Origin: Rhinopithecus roxellana
Lineage: Eukaryota > Chordata > Mammalia > Primates > Cercopithecidae
DNA length: 64,000 nt
Reading direction: 5' to 3'
Assembly: GCF_007565055.1 (NCBI RefSeq)
Contig: NC_044564.1
Location: 76,404,563 to 76,468,562 of the forward strand
Both the position numbers and the translations under genes were made by a program. The notes under the pieces were generated by a model. The model worked only from the letters and a program-made list of their open reading frames with translations. It had not been told where the DNA came from and did no database searches. Positions 11,996 through 22,850 of the stretch are shown piece by piece; positions within the stretch are counted from its first letter, which is position 1; each line of letters begins with the position of its first letter.

Positions 11996-11999
11996 CTGT

Positions 12000-12870
12000 A
12001 GACTCCCACTGTAGATTGGGGAGAGATGGAAAGATGAGACTATAGTGCTACAAGCCAGTATTCTCAGAGCAATTTTGGTATCATTCATTGTGTTTATATG
12101 TTTCATATAGGATTTACTTGGAACAATCTTTTGAATGTATGTCTTCTTGGGTAAAATCATTCAAAAATAATTAGATTGCATAATTGCTAAGGTTTCTTTC
12201 AGCTAGAAATTCTGTGATATATATACCAGCATGCCTCCTAATTAATATGATCTAATTATAATGTTCTTAATGAATGAAACCTGACATTTGGAACCAATAA
12301 CTCTGCTCTTTCTACTTGTTTTGCCATTGATTTAAATAATGTACAATACATGGATAAACATAAGTAAACTCCTTTGTGTTAAACGTATATTTGTGATTAA
12401 ATGTTTAAAATATACGTTACTTTATGTTTCTAGATTTTGAAGAATAATAGTTATTTTTTACAGAAGGCAGAATCTCTAAAGCTCAAGTAAATATGGATCT
12501 TATTTATTATTATTTTTTTAATTTCATGACTGTCCCTTCATCCCCATATATTTGCCATTCACTATCTTGAGGTCAGTGCAGCCAGAAGGTTGCTTGGTAG
12601 AAACATGAAGGTAGTTTTACCACTTTTAGAACAATGAATAAAATAAAACAACGAATGAAAGTATTAATTAGAGTGACATTTGGTGTTTATCTCATTTGTG
12701 TTCCTACCAGAATCAGCTATTTTCTAAGAGCAGATTCTTCTTTCTGGTTCAATAGTCAAATCAAGATGTTTATCCTGTATATGGAGAAAAAAAGGCTAAT
12801 GTGATAGAAAATCTAGTCATTTTCATATATCACTGCACAATAACTAATCCAATTTCTGACTTTCTTACTT
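12000..12870. other. AT-rich single-copy stretch
   Basis: Nothing recognised: no repeat family, no coding signal, no structured RNA. Confidence 0.5.
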
Positions 12871-12871
12871 T

Positions 12872-13050
12872 TGGTTGCTGTGAGGATTAGAACAAGTGAA
12901 TACATTTGAAAAATATAAAGCCTTGAATAAATGTAATAGTCTCATCATAGGTGGGAACCATCTCTTATTCATCTTGGAAGCCTCATCACTTAACATGTTT
13001 TCTAGTTTATAGTCAATGCTTTGTAAATATTTGATGAATACATAAGTAAA
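12872..13050 (+). mobile_element. MIR tail followed by L2-type 3' end
   Basis: The first part ('ttgctgtgaggattagaacaag...cttgaataaatg', about 12872-12938) resembles the MIR 3' end. It is followed by an L2-type terminus ('gtgggaaccatctcttattcatcttgg...tcaatgctttgtaaatatttgatgaata', about 12940-13050). Both are degraded sense copies; the exact division is uncertain, and one element could account for both. Confidence 0.5.
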
Positions 13051-13925
13051 TTGATGAACAAATAATAATTTGCCTAATTCTATATTTGGGCCAGTGCATA
13101 AGATAAGGTAAATGTTATGTAATGATGAGTTTATATTCTCTGAATTGTTTATAACAAACATAATAAAAATCAATAAAAAATCAGCATATACTGCTTCTCT
13201 ATGTATTACCTTATGTGATTGTAACAACTGAAAAAAAAAAAGAAAAGAAAAAAAATGAAACCAAAGCTGATGCTTACAAACATGACAGATTGCTTTCCTG
13301 TGTACAAATGTTAATCAGATACCATCAGTTAAAGGGGATGGGCAGAAAACAAAGTGAGAGAAAAGCATTCAGAAATCAATTGTGCTCTCCTATGGTTATA
13401 TTAACTTTTCTTCTCTGTAACTCATTGTGAGTTTTGCCACTCATTGTGAACACAAATGTATCTCAAGTCCACACACAACAGGTGATATCTCACTTATATT
13501 ATTATAAATTATTTGCATGACAAATTCTAGGTCATGAAGCAGAGGTGATGGAATATTTTTACATAAAAATGTTGGGATGTTGGGATCATGTTTTATTTTA
13601 CGCCTCCTACATTGATTATTTTATTCTCGGTGTATGTCGTACATTAGCTTCTGAATTTGGATATTAGTGCAATGAATGGGATCATTACATAGCAAGCGTT
13701 CCATCTTTCCTGTTTAATGCTATACTTCAAACCCTCGGGAATTGCTGATATATTGGAATATATTCAGGATTGAGTATTACATTTTGTATTTACATATGAT
13801 TTCAGGTAACGTATTTGAAATTCCTTAGATCTTTGTTCTCTTTCAAAATAACAGTGACAATAGCAAGTACTAACCTATCATTTAGAGTTGGAAATCATAA
13901 TGTTTGGCAGTAGGGAATTGGTAAG
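13051..13925. other. AT-rich single-copy stretch
   Basis: No named repeat. It contains an impure A-rich tract at about 13229-13256. The 71-codon frame that starts in it (13215-13430) is not supported. Confidence 0.45.
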
Positions 13926-13929
13926 TGGA

Positions 13930-14125
13930 AATACACTAGCTTTGAAATTTATCTGAACTGGATTCAATTCTTGGATTTTCCAGTTACTACATGATTTTGA
14001 AACAGTTTCTCATACTCTAGATTGCTTATTTATAAAATACCACAATGAACTCATTGGATTATTTAGAAGATTAGACATAATAAAAACAGAGTGCATAGTA
14101 CAGTACCTGACTATATTCATTCAAA
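13930..14125 (+). mobile_element. MIR SINE, nearly complete
   Basis: Most of a sense MIR can be followed: 'ctagctttgaaatttatctgaactggattcaattcttgg' (box AGCCAGACTGCCTGGGTTCGAATCC), 'ttactacatgattttgaaacagtttctcatactct', 'cttatttataaaatacc', 'ggattatttagaagattagac', 'gtgcatagtacagtacctgac'. It is one of the better preserved MIRs of the window. Confidence 0.75.
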
Positions 14126-14214
14126 ACTGCCTCTTTCATTACTATTATAATAGTACTACTCATTAACAAAGTGAAAGTATTGGTTTAGATCACTGTTCTC
14201 TAGCAGAGGAGAGA

Positions 14215-14430
14215 GATTTTGCCAGTCCCTAGTTCCCGGAGACATTTGTTGATGTTTAGAGATTTTTTTGGTTGTCATGAATTGAGGGGGAGGTTACTAC
14301 AGGAATATAGTGTGTAGAGTCCAGGGATGCTGCTGAACAACCTGTATCACACAACACAGTCTCCCACAACAAAGAAACATTTGGCTTAAAGTTTCAATAG
14401 TGCTTACATTGAGAAACACTGATTTAAATT
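14215..14430 (+). mobile_element. hAT-type DNA transposon remnant (MER5/MER58-like)
   Basis: The block 'ggagacatttgttgatgtttagagatttttttggttgtcatgaattgagggggaggttactac...gtccagggatgctgctgaacaacctg...cacaacaaagaaacatttggc...tgagaaacactg' matches a common non-autonomous hAT family whose consensus reads GGTTGTCACAACTGGGG...CCAGGGATGCTGCTAAACATCC...GTTGAGAAACCCTG. The right end GAGAAACACTG is the terminal inverted repeat. I recognise the family confidently but not its exact MER number. Confidence 0.75.
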
Positions 14431-15170
14431 ATTTTGAATCAAACCACTCTCTTGAAACAAAAAAAGAAAAAAATGTATTTTAAGTTGTAATTCAAATTAT
14501 CTGCTTCAGATTCCAAGAATTGAAGCTAGGAAGCATCTATACCGAATGACTACAATATCTTATCCCTTATGTTTAACTTGGTCTTAGGCTATAGGAAATG
14601 GGTTCTGCCCTTAATATAACTTAGAAATATGTGAAATTTTTCAGTTATTTAAGGCATATTGTATCTGAATTTTAATTACCTCCTCATCAAATTGGCTAAG
14701 TAGTTAAGAATTGAAGCTCCAGTTGACCTGAATTAGTTATTCTGTAGTCTGTGTTTTGTACCACCTTTTGACTTTGCTATTTTCAGGAAATGAGAGGGAT
14801 TACGGAGAATCAATGCTTTAGTGGATGGCTAAAAGCATAATTACTTTAGCTTAGCACAACTTTCTTTACTAACATTAGTTTTAAGTTTATGCTATTTACT
14901 ATATAAACTCAAAGATTTTACTCATACCAATGCAACTTGGAATGCAGTCAAGGGTAATATAAATGATTAATTTAGGTTGGTATGCAGATGACACAAAGAT
15001 TGAATATAATCTAATTGGCAAGAGGATTTTGTTCTTTTTTTTAATAGACTGATTAAAAACTGTCTTTATGTTGTCACTGAGTTTCTATACCTTGTCAATG
15101 CCCCAAAGATTGCAGACTTTAAATACAAGAAGACAGAGATAACAGACATGAAAAAAAAAAAAAAATCAGA
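14431..15170. other. AT-rich stretch with a possible CR1/L3 scrap
   Basis: Mostly unrecognised. At 14981-15001 the plus strand encodes YADDTKI, the catalytic YADD motif plus the downstream residues typical of CR1/L3 reverse transcriptases. The flanks are too degraded to confirm it. A 15-A run lies at about 15152-15166. Confidence 0.3.
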
Positions 15171-17467
15171 AGAATCTCTGACAATCATTTACTTATTCAA
15201 CTTTATTCAAAAGTCAACACTCTTCAAAATATTCATGTATTATACAAACAAAAGTATTTTTCCCATAGAGAAAAAACATAACATTTTATAATTGAAACTT
15301 GTGTGTTGTAGATGTGATGGCATATATATTAACAAGGATAGACATGGTTCTGGTTGCCCACAGCCCTACATGTGGACCCAAAGACAAAGTTCTTGATTTA
15401 CAACTTTTTTTTTTCTCCCAAAATAGGTAGTAGTATTTTTAGAAACAAAGGATGGCATACACATTTCAATCAGCACTTTCCCCCTGAGCCCTCAGTACAA
15501 TCTGTACAATCTCCTTTCTTTCCCTATTTCACTTCACTACCATTAGGGCCCTTATCTGCTATGGGCAGAGTATAAATAATAAGCCTCAACAAAAGACAAA
15601 ACAGTTGGATCAAACAGGCAAATTCTCTGAAGGAGGCAAGGGGGATTAGCAATGTCATATTGACAAGCTGCACTAGAGGGCAAGAGAGAGAAGAATTGTA
15701 GCTTCAGCTACAATTCAACAGAAAAGAGAGAAGGTAAACTTGAACAATCACCCTTGGAAAATTCGTAGAATCTGTTTAAAAGTTGCTTTCAGATATCCAG
15801 CATTTATTTAGGAAGTAAATGACTCCACACAGTCAGTAAAAAATATTTTCATTTCTATGCCTGAAGAGAATTCATTGGTTTGCATGAAGAAACCTTTTTT
15901 ATTTTTTTTTAAGGAAAAGCAAAATTTATTTTTGTGAGAACAAATACAAAAGGAAAATATTATGTAGCTTCAATAGGGTAAATAATCTTTCATAAAACAC
16001 ACAAGCTAGACAATTTCTTGACCTTTCATTTCTGCAATCTGTTAGTTGGGTGTTTCTCTCTTCCTCTGATGATATTTAGAGCTGGGGAATCAATGTGGTG
16101 GCAGTGTCTTTGAGCCAAGTACTGTCATGTTCTGGTCACCGTATTTTTCATTATAACAAATATGAATTCAAGTGGATAGCAAGGCAACATCCCAGTGGAA
16201 ATTGTAGCACTTGGTTATTTATCTGTCATCAGTCTACTGAACTAGCAATGAGGAGGAGATGAACTATCACCTGCTAGATTCCTAATTCATCTGTTTGTTT
16301 AAAACTGCACTGCGGAAATCAACAAGAGACCGATTCCTTAAAATACTTCACCATGTTTCTGTTTAATAAGGGATGGCTGTAAAGTGTTCTTGTGTTTGTG
16401 ATCAGAGCTAGGAATCAAGTTTTGAGCAATTTCTAATGGTTTAAATAAATCAAATGTATTATAAATCTAAAATCTAAACATATTGTAGACCCTGAATTGA
16501 CTTGAAGAAGTAAACCTATTATAAATGTATTAATTTCAATGTAAAATGTGTGAAAATAAAGAATATTATATTGAAATTTGGGGATATAAAGAACTTATCA
16601 AAGAAATTTTATTACTCTTAAGGAATGCTTCAGGGGAAATGAGCTTTTATGATAACATGTAAAAGGAAAAATAATTACAAAGGGGATTATTAAACAACAG
16701 AAATTCCATATTTGGAAGAGACATATTAGAGTTTCAAAATCTATTATTAACAGAGATCATTATATATGAAGGAAAACATTTAAACAGCTATTTTTTTTCC
16801 TATTTTCTGAACATTTTATCTTCCATTTGAAATAGATGGGTAAACTATTCACTCATATTGTGTACAATAGACAATGTAAATTTAAGAGCCTTCAAGTTAT
16901 ATGAACCAAGTTGACATGAAAAAAAATGTGTTAATACAGTTGGAAGCATATTGCATACTTTTCTAAACATGGCTAACTTAGACCTGATGGTTCTACAAAA
17001 CAAAGCTGACTTCTTGGAATGAATGAACAAAACTTGCCATGATGCAGAACGGGAGAGTGGTTGCCTAAGGAACTGGAAAATCCAAGTTGTCTCTCTTCAT
17101 TTAAAAGGACCCCCTTTCTCTTGTGGAAATGCCATCCTGCAGTTTATAATGAAAACTTGAGGAAACCCTGAGGGAGACCTGGTGCTTTTAGTAAATGATG
17201 CAAGCCCCATTGACTTACAGTAAAAATCAGCTTGTGGGGCTATTTACTGCTCCCTTTGGCATCCAGGATCCCTCCTTCCTTCATGAAAAAAAAAGTGAGA
17301 TAGAAGCATATTAGGGCTGTGGCAGAGGGAATGAAAAGCACTGGGATTCCTAGAAGATTTATGCCTCCCTGAGAATGGGCTAACTTGGGTAAACCAGGAT
17401 GAGAAATGGCCTCCGATGCCGTCCGAGGCAGGGGAGACAGATGATCAAGCTAAAAAAAACAAAAAAC
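15171..17467. other. Long repeat-free stretch
   Basis: About 2.3 kb without any interspersed repeat that I can recognise, which is unusual in this window. The part from about 16060 to 16450 and from 17040 to 17430 is more balanced in base composition than the surrounding AT-rich DNA. No open frame has coding character, and no splice-flanked exon is evident. It is the leading candidate interval for conserved noncoding DNA, by inference only. Confidence 0.4.
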
Positions 17468-17490
17468 AATAATAATAATAATAATAATAA
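17468..17490 (+). repeat. (AAT)n microsatellite
   Basis: Seven to eight uninterrupted AAT units sit between A-rich flanks. It is a simple repeat that may be polymorphic. Confidence 0.9.
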
Positions 17491-17851
17491 CAGAAAAAAA
17501 GTTGATTTGGAAAGTTGGTTGATGAAAACATTTCAGTAGATTAGATATTTTGTATTAAATTCCACACAACCAAACATTACACATACATAATTTTTTACAA
17601 AATGTTCCTTCTCATTGTTTCAAAACAAATGCTATGAAGTTCACCCCTGATTTTTGCAATCAAATACTTTCTATCTGGCATTTGGCAACAAAACACAGAA
17701 AACAAGGAAACTAGAAACACAATTTTAAACAGTTCTTAATAATATAGAAAAGCAAGATTTTACCCAAAAAAATCCATAACTCTATATTTTAAGAGAGGTT
17801 GTTGCCTCGATTGATCAAGGCTATGACTTTTTCAGAAAGAAATGTAATTGT

Positions 17852-18050
17852 CTTTTTTTTTTTTTTTTTTGGTCCCATGGCAGGAGGTTAAGACTTGTAT
17901 TACTTTATCAATAGAAGATTTCTCACAAATTCAGGTACTCAGAGTATGTAGTGTTTTTAGGGAGGAACCACTTATTCTGAAGTTCATATATTCTCAGGAT
18001 TTCTGGGGTAAATATTTGCCTACAAAAGTTAGTTAACACACATGCAATAC
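17852..18050 (-). mobile_element. Possible small antisense retro-insertion led by poly(T)
   Basis: A run of 19 T at 17852-17870 is followed by about 180 bases of unrecognised sequence. AAATGTAA occurs just left of the T run (17840-17847) and at 18051-18058, which could be a short TSD. I cannot name the inserted sequence, and an 8-bp AT-rich match is weak evidence. Confidence 0.25.
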
Positions 18051-18059
18051 AAATGTAAC

Positions 18060-18840
18060 TTACATACCAAAACACTTAACCTTTTAAAATTAAAATGAAA
18101 AAGAATAAATATTCAAAAATCATTTATATAAGGCAGCTGCCATATACTATATTACAAAAATAAATATTAAATCATATATTAAAAGGTTGTTTCTCTCCTT
18201 GAAAGAGAAATATGGGAGAGGAGAAAGATAAAAGCCAGGAGAAGAAATGGAGAACATTTTACCATATGTTTACAAAGCAAAATGCTGTATTCAGGCAAGT
18301 TCATTGGTAGAGGATGCATCAGCTGTGCTTGCAAAGGGCACTAATATGTAACTGAACTGTCAGCCATTGTGCTCACTGGCAAGGGGTACTATCCTACCCT
18401 TATTCAATCTGTAAAGTGATATAGCGGTGCCTCCCGCAGGCCTGGAGACACAGAGTCCACATACACAAGGAATATCAAAACATGAATCAATTATATTTCT
18501 GGCCAGAAAGGTCAAGTGTTGAACTTAACCAGCTGAGTTGAAACAAGTCACTTGTCAAATCTGTCCTAGGGACATGAAGCTAGAGTCTTGTATCTCAATG
18601 GCAGCCATAGCTTGGATTTGGGACACTGGAAGCGCAGAACTGAAATACGATATTTCAAAACTAAAGTATTTAACAGTAAGATGGACTTGGAAAGTAAATG
18701 TAAAACAATTTCAATGAATGATAAAGAATATCACTTTTATTTATTTTATCTAAAATACTGAGAAGTATATTTCAAATTTGATCCTCCCTTACTTTTTGTG
18801 GTACAGTAAATAAATGGCTTTGTGATTGGAACTTCAGGTA
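18060..18840. other. Single-copy stretch, nothing recognised
   Basis: AT-rich on the left; 18280-18640 is more balanced. No repeat family or coding signature could be recognised. Confidence 0.45.
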
Positions 18841-18844
18841 CATC

Positions 18845-19015
18845 ATCACACTTAATTCTCACAGAAAAATAATGTAAATCTTATCTACAATTTATAACAG
18901 AGAAAGCCGAGGCTCACAAAGTCTGATGGAATTTTTAGCTGTCATAGCTAGTATATGGTATAGCCAGAAATTAAAACAGTTCTCTCTGCTACTTAAGTCC
19001 AGTTTTTGTGCCAAA
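18845..19015 (-). mobile_element. MIR SINE (antisense)
   Basis: Antisense MIR order is visible: 'cttaattctcacag', 'gtaaatcttatctacaatttataacagagaaagccgaggctcacaaag', 'gctgtcatagctagtatatggtatagccagaaattaaaac'. These correspond to TTTACAGATGAGGAAACTGAGGCTCAGAGAG and CACACAGCTAGTAAGTGGCAGAGCCAGGATTYGAACC. Confidence 0.65.
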
Positions 19016-19624
19016 CTAATATGAACTTCATCATTTTATATATTTTAAGCCATTGCTCTGTTTTGTTTTGCACTTAATTAATTGTTTAATGTGTTTGAAT
19101 CTTTAATTTCACCAGTGTTAATAGGTTGAAAGTTAATTATGTAGAATTAGATTTTTTTCTTTGATCAGAAAAACAAACAAGAGACTTTAATCTAATTCAC
19201 ACTCTGATCAATTGGTTTCAAGAATGAAAAAACAAATTCATTTTTGCAAAATCAGACAAATGTAATGTTTCTGTTGGAATAAATATGTCATGAAGCTAAT
19301 AAGTTCAAATATAATTAAGATTTTTCTTCAAGATTAGACTTGCTGGAGTAATATTATTTACAAGATATAAATATAATCACATTGCCTATAAACAGCCTAA
19401 TAATTAAAGAAGAGTTTTTGGTTATTACATTTATTTTAAAATGAGATTTTTTTTTTTAAATGTCCAACACCAAGAAAGAGGCTAACTTGATTCTTGGTGG
19501 AATGGAATTTAGGAAGGGTTATAAGAGATGTGTTAAGATTCCTACTATCCTGTGCTCTCTGCACTTCTTCATTTATTTTTCTTTTTCTATAAAGTGAAAA
19601 TGTGAGAACATTTACAAGCGAAGT
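19016..19624. other. AT-rich single-copy stretch
   Basis: Nothing recognised. Confidence 0.5.
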
Positions 19625-19850
19625 AACATTGTTGAGTACTTATTATGTGCCAGGTATTTTTCATCTATTGCTTTCTTTAAGTTCAGACAAAATCAGCATT
19701 ACTTTCTCCCTAGCACTAAGGAAACTGAGCCTGAAGAGATCCACTGACATACCTAAAACATACATTTGGGAAATGGTAGAACAGATATTTAAACCTAGAA
19801 CCCTGGCTTTAGAAGTTTCATTTTCTCATTACTCCAGGATGTTTATGGAG
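19625..19850 (-). mobile_element. MIR SINE (antisense), nearly full length
   Basis: The full antisense MIR order can be followed: 'gttgagtacttattatgtgccaggtatttt', 'cactaaggaaactgagcctgaagagatcc', 'ctaaaacatacatttggga', 'tttaaacctagaaccctggcttt'. The 125-codon plus-strand frame at 19602-19979 is read through this MIR and is not a gene. Confidence 0.75.
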
Positions 19851-20083
19851 ACGCAAAATGCATCCCGAACTTCATCAGTTTACCTTTTCTGGGGCTCACA
19901 AAATGTATGTTTCAATAATATAAAAGAGAAATTTAAAAGTTGGAGAAATAGTAATTATGTATACTTTAGACTTTATTAGTTAATATGCAAATTCAATAGC
20001 TAACATGCTATAAAATATTGCATATTTGTAAGTTTAATTCAATTCTCTTTTTTACCATGACTCCATTTTGGTATCAGTAGTGT

Positions 20084-20826
20084 TGAAATGGGAGAGTTCC
20101 CTGACCCCCCTCGCAGGACATACAACAGGAGTGTGGCTTATCTTGAGAGCTACAAACCCCTGATGGGAGAGGGAGCATGCAGATGGGCAGGTGCAGGAGC
20201 CAGGACTAGGGCTTTGGGCACTGGCCCCACAGTAGCGTCTAGGGGTGGATGTCTAAGACTCCTGAAGGGCCAGTGGGTATGTTACAGTGCTCCTTTAGCT
20301 CTACCATCTGCAGACAGCTTAAGTGTTAACCAAATCAGTGCCCTCTTGGTACCTGGATTCTTGTCTGGCATCCAGGAAGAGTCAGGTCACCTGGACAAAT
20401 TGAAGGATGGTAAATGCGAGGGATTTTATTGCTGGATGGAGATGATTCTCAGTGGGGTGGATGGGGAGCTGGACAGGGGATGGAGTGAGAAGATGACCTT
20501 CCCCTGGGGTTCACCCATCCTGCAGCCAATCTTCTTTCCACCCATCCACAGCCAAATTCCTCTCAATGTTCAGATGCTCCTCTTCTCTCCTCCTCTGCCA
20601 TGCTGCTCTTCTGCTCCTCTGCTCTTCTGCTCATGGAACCTAAGGTTTGGGCTTTATATGGGTACATGATATGGGGGTGTGGTGGGCCAAAAGGGAACAT
20701 TTGGTCTTGAAAATAGGAATGCCTGTTCCCATGTAGGGCCATGGGTTTCCAGGCTTTAGGGTGGGGCCTTTGCTAGGGAACTGCTATCTTCCACCTGGAA
20801 TTTTTTCCTGCCTCCTATCTGTATCA
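20084..20826 (-). mobile_element. Solo ERV (class I-like) LTR with GTGT TSD
   Basis: On the minus strand this 743-bp block starts TGATACAG and ends TTTCA, the TG...CA termini of a retroviral LTR. GTGT flanks it exactly on both sides (20080-20083 and 20827-20830), the 4-bp duplication typical of gammaretrovirus-like ERVs. Control signals lie in the right order on the minus strand: TATA-like CATATAAAGC at 20651-20660 and AATAAAA at 20424-20430. A CTGCTC/CTTCTG imperfect tandem repeat lies at 20601-20632. No gag, pol or env is attached, so it is a solo LTR left by recombination. The 193-codon plus-strand frame at 20088-20669 is its antisense shadow. I do not commit to an LTR subfamily. Confidence 0.85.
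20651..20660 (-). promoter_or_regulatory. TATA box of the solo LTR
   Basis: Read on the minus strand, CCCATATAAAGCCC has TATA spacing consistent with initiation near 20620-20630 and a polyadenylation signal about 230 bases further on. This gives a normal U3-R-U5 plan. Whether it is still active is unknown. Confidence 0.5.
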
Positions 20827-21216
20827 GTGTAAACAATTTTTAAAAAAAAATTTTACATTTTTTTGTAAAAAAATACTGTAAATTCTTTTTTAATGTCAAT
20901 ATTCTTACTTTCCTTCTCTTTCCCCAGCCATTTATGTATTTCTAAGATTTCTGTGGGCACAGTTATATTCTTCTATGGAAGATACCTTTCTTAAAACCTA
21001 TAAAGAAAAACTCTTATGTATTTACTTACTTTTAGCTTAAGGATAGAGAAGCCAATTTAGGAATAATGTGATGGTGAAGAGATGAAAGTAAAAAATAAAA
21101 ACATCATGCTAGTGCTATTATAATATGTAATTAGTGTGGTCTAAGACTGTATTTTTCAAAATTTTAAAGGTATGTTTTATGGAATATTATTTGAGCTGTC
21201 CTGACATCTTCAAATT

Positions 21217-21267
21217 ACACACACACACACACACACGCATGCACACACACTCACACACACAAAAAAA
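21217..21267 (+). repeat. (CA)n microsatellite, interrupted
   Basis: About twelve CA units, then CGCATG, (CA)4, a T interruption, further CA units and a run of A. The interruptions make it less mutable than a pure array. Confidence 0.95.
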
Positions 21268-22595
21268 TTTTTGCTTAAAAATCATCTTGTAAACTGCTGC
21301 TGTATTTGAATTATAAATTTTCACATTAACCTGTTAAATGCCATGTCAAACCTAAGAGTAAATAATCTTTTTTATTACCAAGGGTCTCCCCAAATTTATT
21401 TGGCCAAAAATCCTGTCTTTCATTTTATGCCTACTAATAATGTCTAGAAATAGAACTCAAAATTCACATTGGGAAACTATTCTAAACATATATTCAAAGC
21501 CAAAAGAAAGAGATTTACTCTACCCAATTTGGAAGGATAATGAGAATAACGATAGGTTAGGTTAGAGGAACTTGAAATAGTGTAGGCAAGCAATGATGAG
21601 GATTGGAATTAAGGCCACAAAATGGGATAGATTCAAGAGATGCCCATAATAGGGCTTTGAACTGATCTGATTTAGTGACTATTCAATGAAAAATAAGGAG
21701 TCACATATATCAGGTCTGGCTTGAGTGATTGGTTAAACTGTGGTATTATAACTTGCCAAATGGAGGTCTGGAAGAAAAATTGTCAGAGTAAGAATGTGAG
21801 TTCACTTTTGAACTGTTGGCTTCGAAATATTTGGGATTCATCCAGGTCATTTTTTCCAATAGGAGCTAGAAATAGAGGTTTAGAGCATAAGAAATAAAGA
21901 ATAAAAGCCTCAGAAAAGATATAAATGTCAAAGTCACTGTGTGATATGAAGCTCCCAGGATATGGATGAGACCGTAGATGACTTAATCTTCAACTGGTAG
22001 GGATCCAATTACTTTATTAAGTGTACTAAGTAGAGCAAGATGTTGAAAATGTACACTATATTTTGCTACTATAAATCCTGTTTCTGAAAAAACTAAAAGA
22101 TAAGTAAATACAAATAAAATTACCAACATATTAAATGTTTTCAATATTACCTGTGGCAAGGGGCTCATGATGCTGAAACTACAGTCTCCCACAGAGAAAT
22201 AGGCAGAATTTAAGAAAGTTAGCTGATAAAGATGTTTTTAATCTTCTCTATGGGTTCATGCCAACAAATATTACATTAAGCTTATGAATACATTAATCAA
22301 GAAAAGAAGTGTTGAGTAATGATTCACTCAGAACTTAAATAATCCTGTGATCTATTTGAAGCAGACTGACACCATTATAGGAAATGGTAAATGTGTTTCC
22401 TGTTAAACATTTGCTCAGTTCATTTACAGTAATTCTGGATTCTTTCTTAACAATTCACCTTTGTATCAAACTTGTGTGTTTATATGGAATTTAATAATCA
22501 GTGATGCCCACTGATTAATGGCATGCTTGAAAATGTTTGTGTGCTGTCAGGCTAACTGAACCTTGAGTTGGTATCCTTTCTCATTTCTAGAGAAT
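21268..22595. other. AT-rich stretch, probably an ancient unnamed repeat at 21560-21930
   Basis: Most of this is unrecognised. The part 21690-21930 ('aggtctggcttgagtgattgg', 'ttgccaaatggaggtctgg', 'ttcatccaggtca', 'ataaatgtcaaag') resembles a mammalian-wide degraded repeat I have seen but cannot name with confidence. The minus-strand 69-codon frame at 21983-22192 is not supported. Confidence 0.3.
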
Positions 22596-22599
22596 AATA

Positions 22600-22850
22600 A
22601 CAGTATTGGCTAATGTGGGTAAAAGCACCTACTCTGTGCCATATTTTAGTAGAAACTTAGCACATAGAATCTGTCAAATCATTCTTGTAAAGTAAGTTTT
22701 TTAAATTGTCTTTAAATACCTAGAAACTGAAGCTGTGGGAGTTAATGTTTAAAGTTACAAAATTAGTAAGAGTCAGAGCTCAATTTTGATTATGGGGTTG
22801 AAAAATTCTACAGTCTGTAATTTTTCCATTGCTTCATCCTTCCTACATAT
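22600..22850 (-). mobile_element. MIR SINE (antisense)
   Basis: The order is 'agcacctactctgtgccatattttag', 'gtcaaatcattcttgtaaagtaag', 'cctagaaactgaagctgtgggag', 'gttacaaaattagtaagagtcagagctcaattttga', 'tacagtctgtaat'. It follows the antisense MIR consensus from its 3' to its 5' end. Confidence 0.7.

Noticed and set aside
20088..20669. 193-codon plus-strand open frame, the longest in the window
   Set aside because: It runs antisense through an ERV LTR bounded by GTGT duplications, shows low-complexity translation and has no family resemblance.
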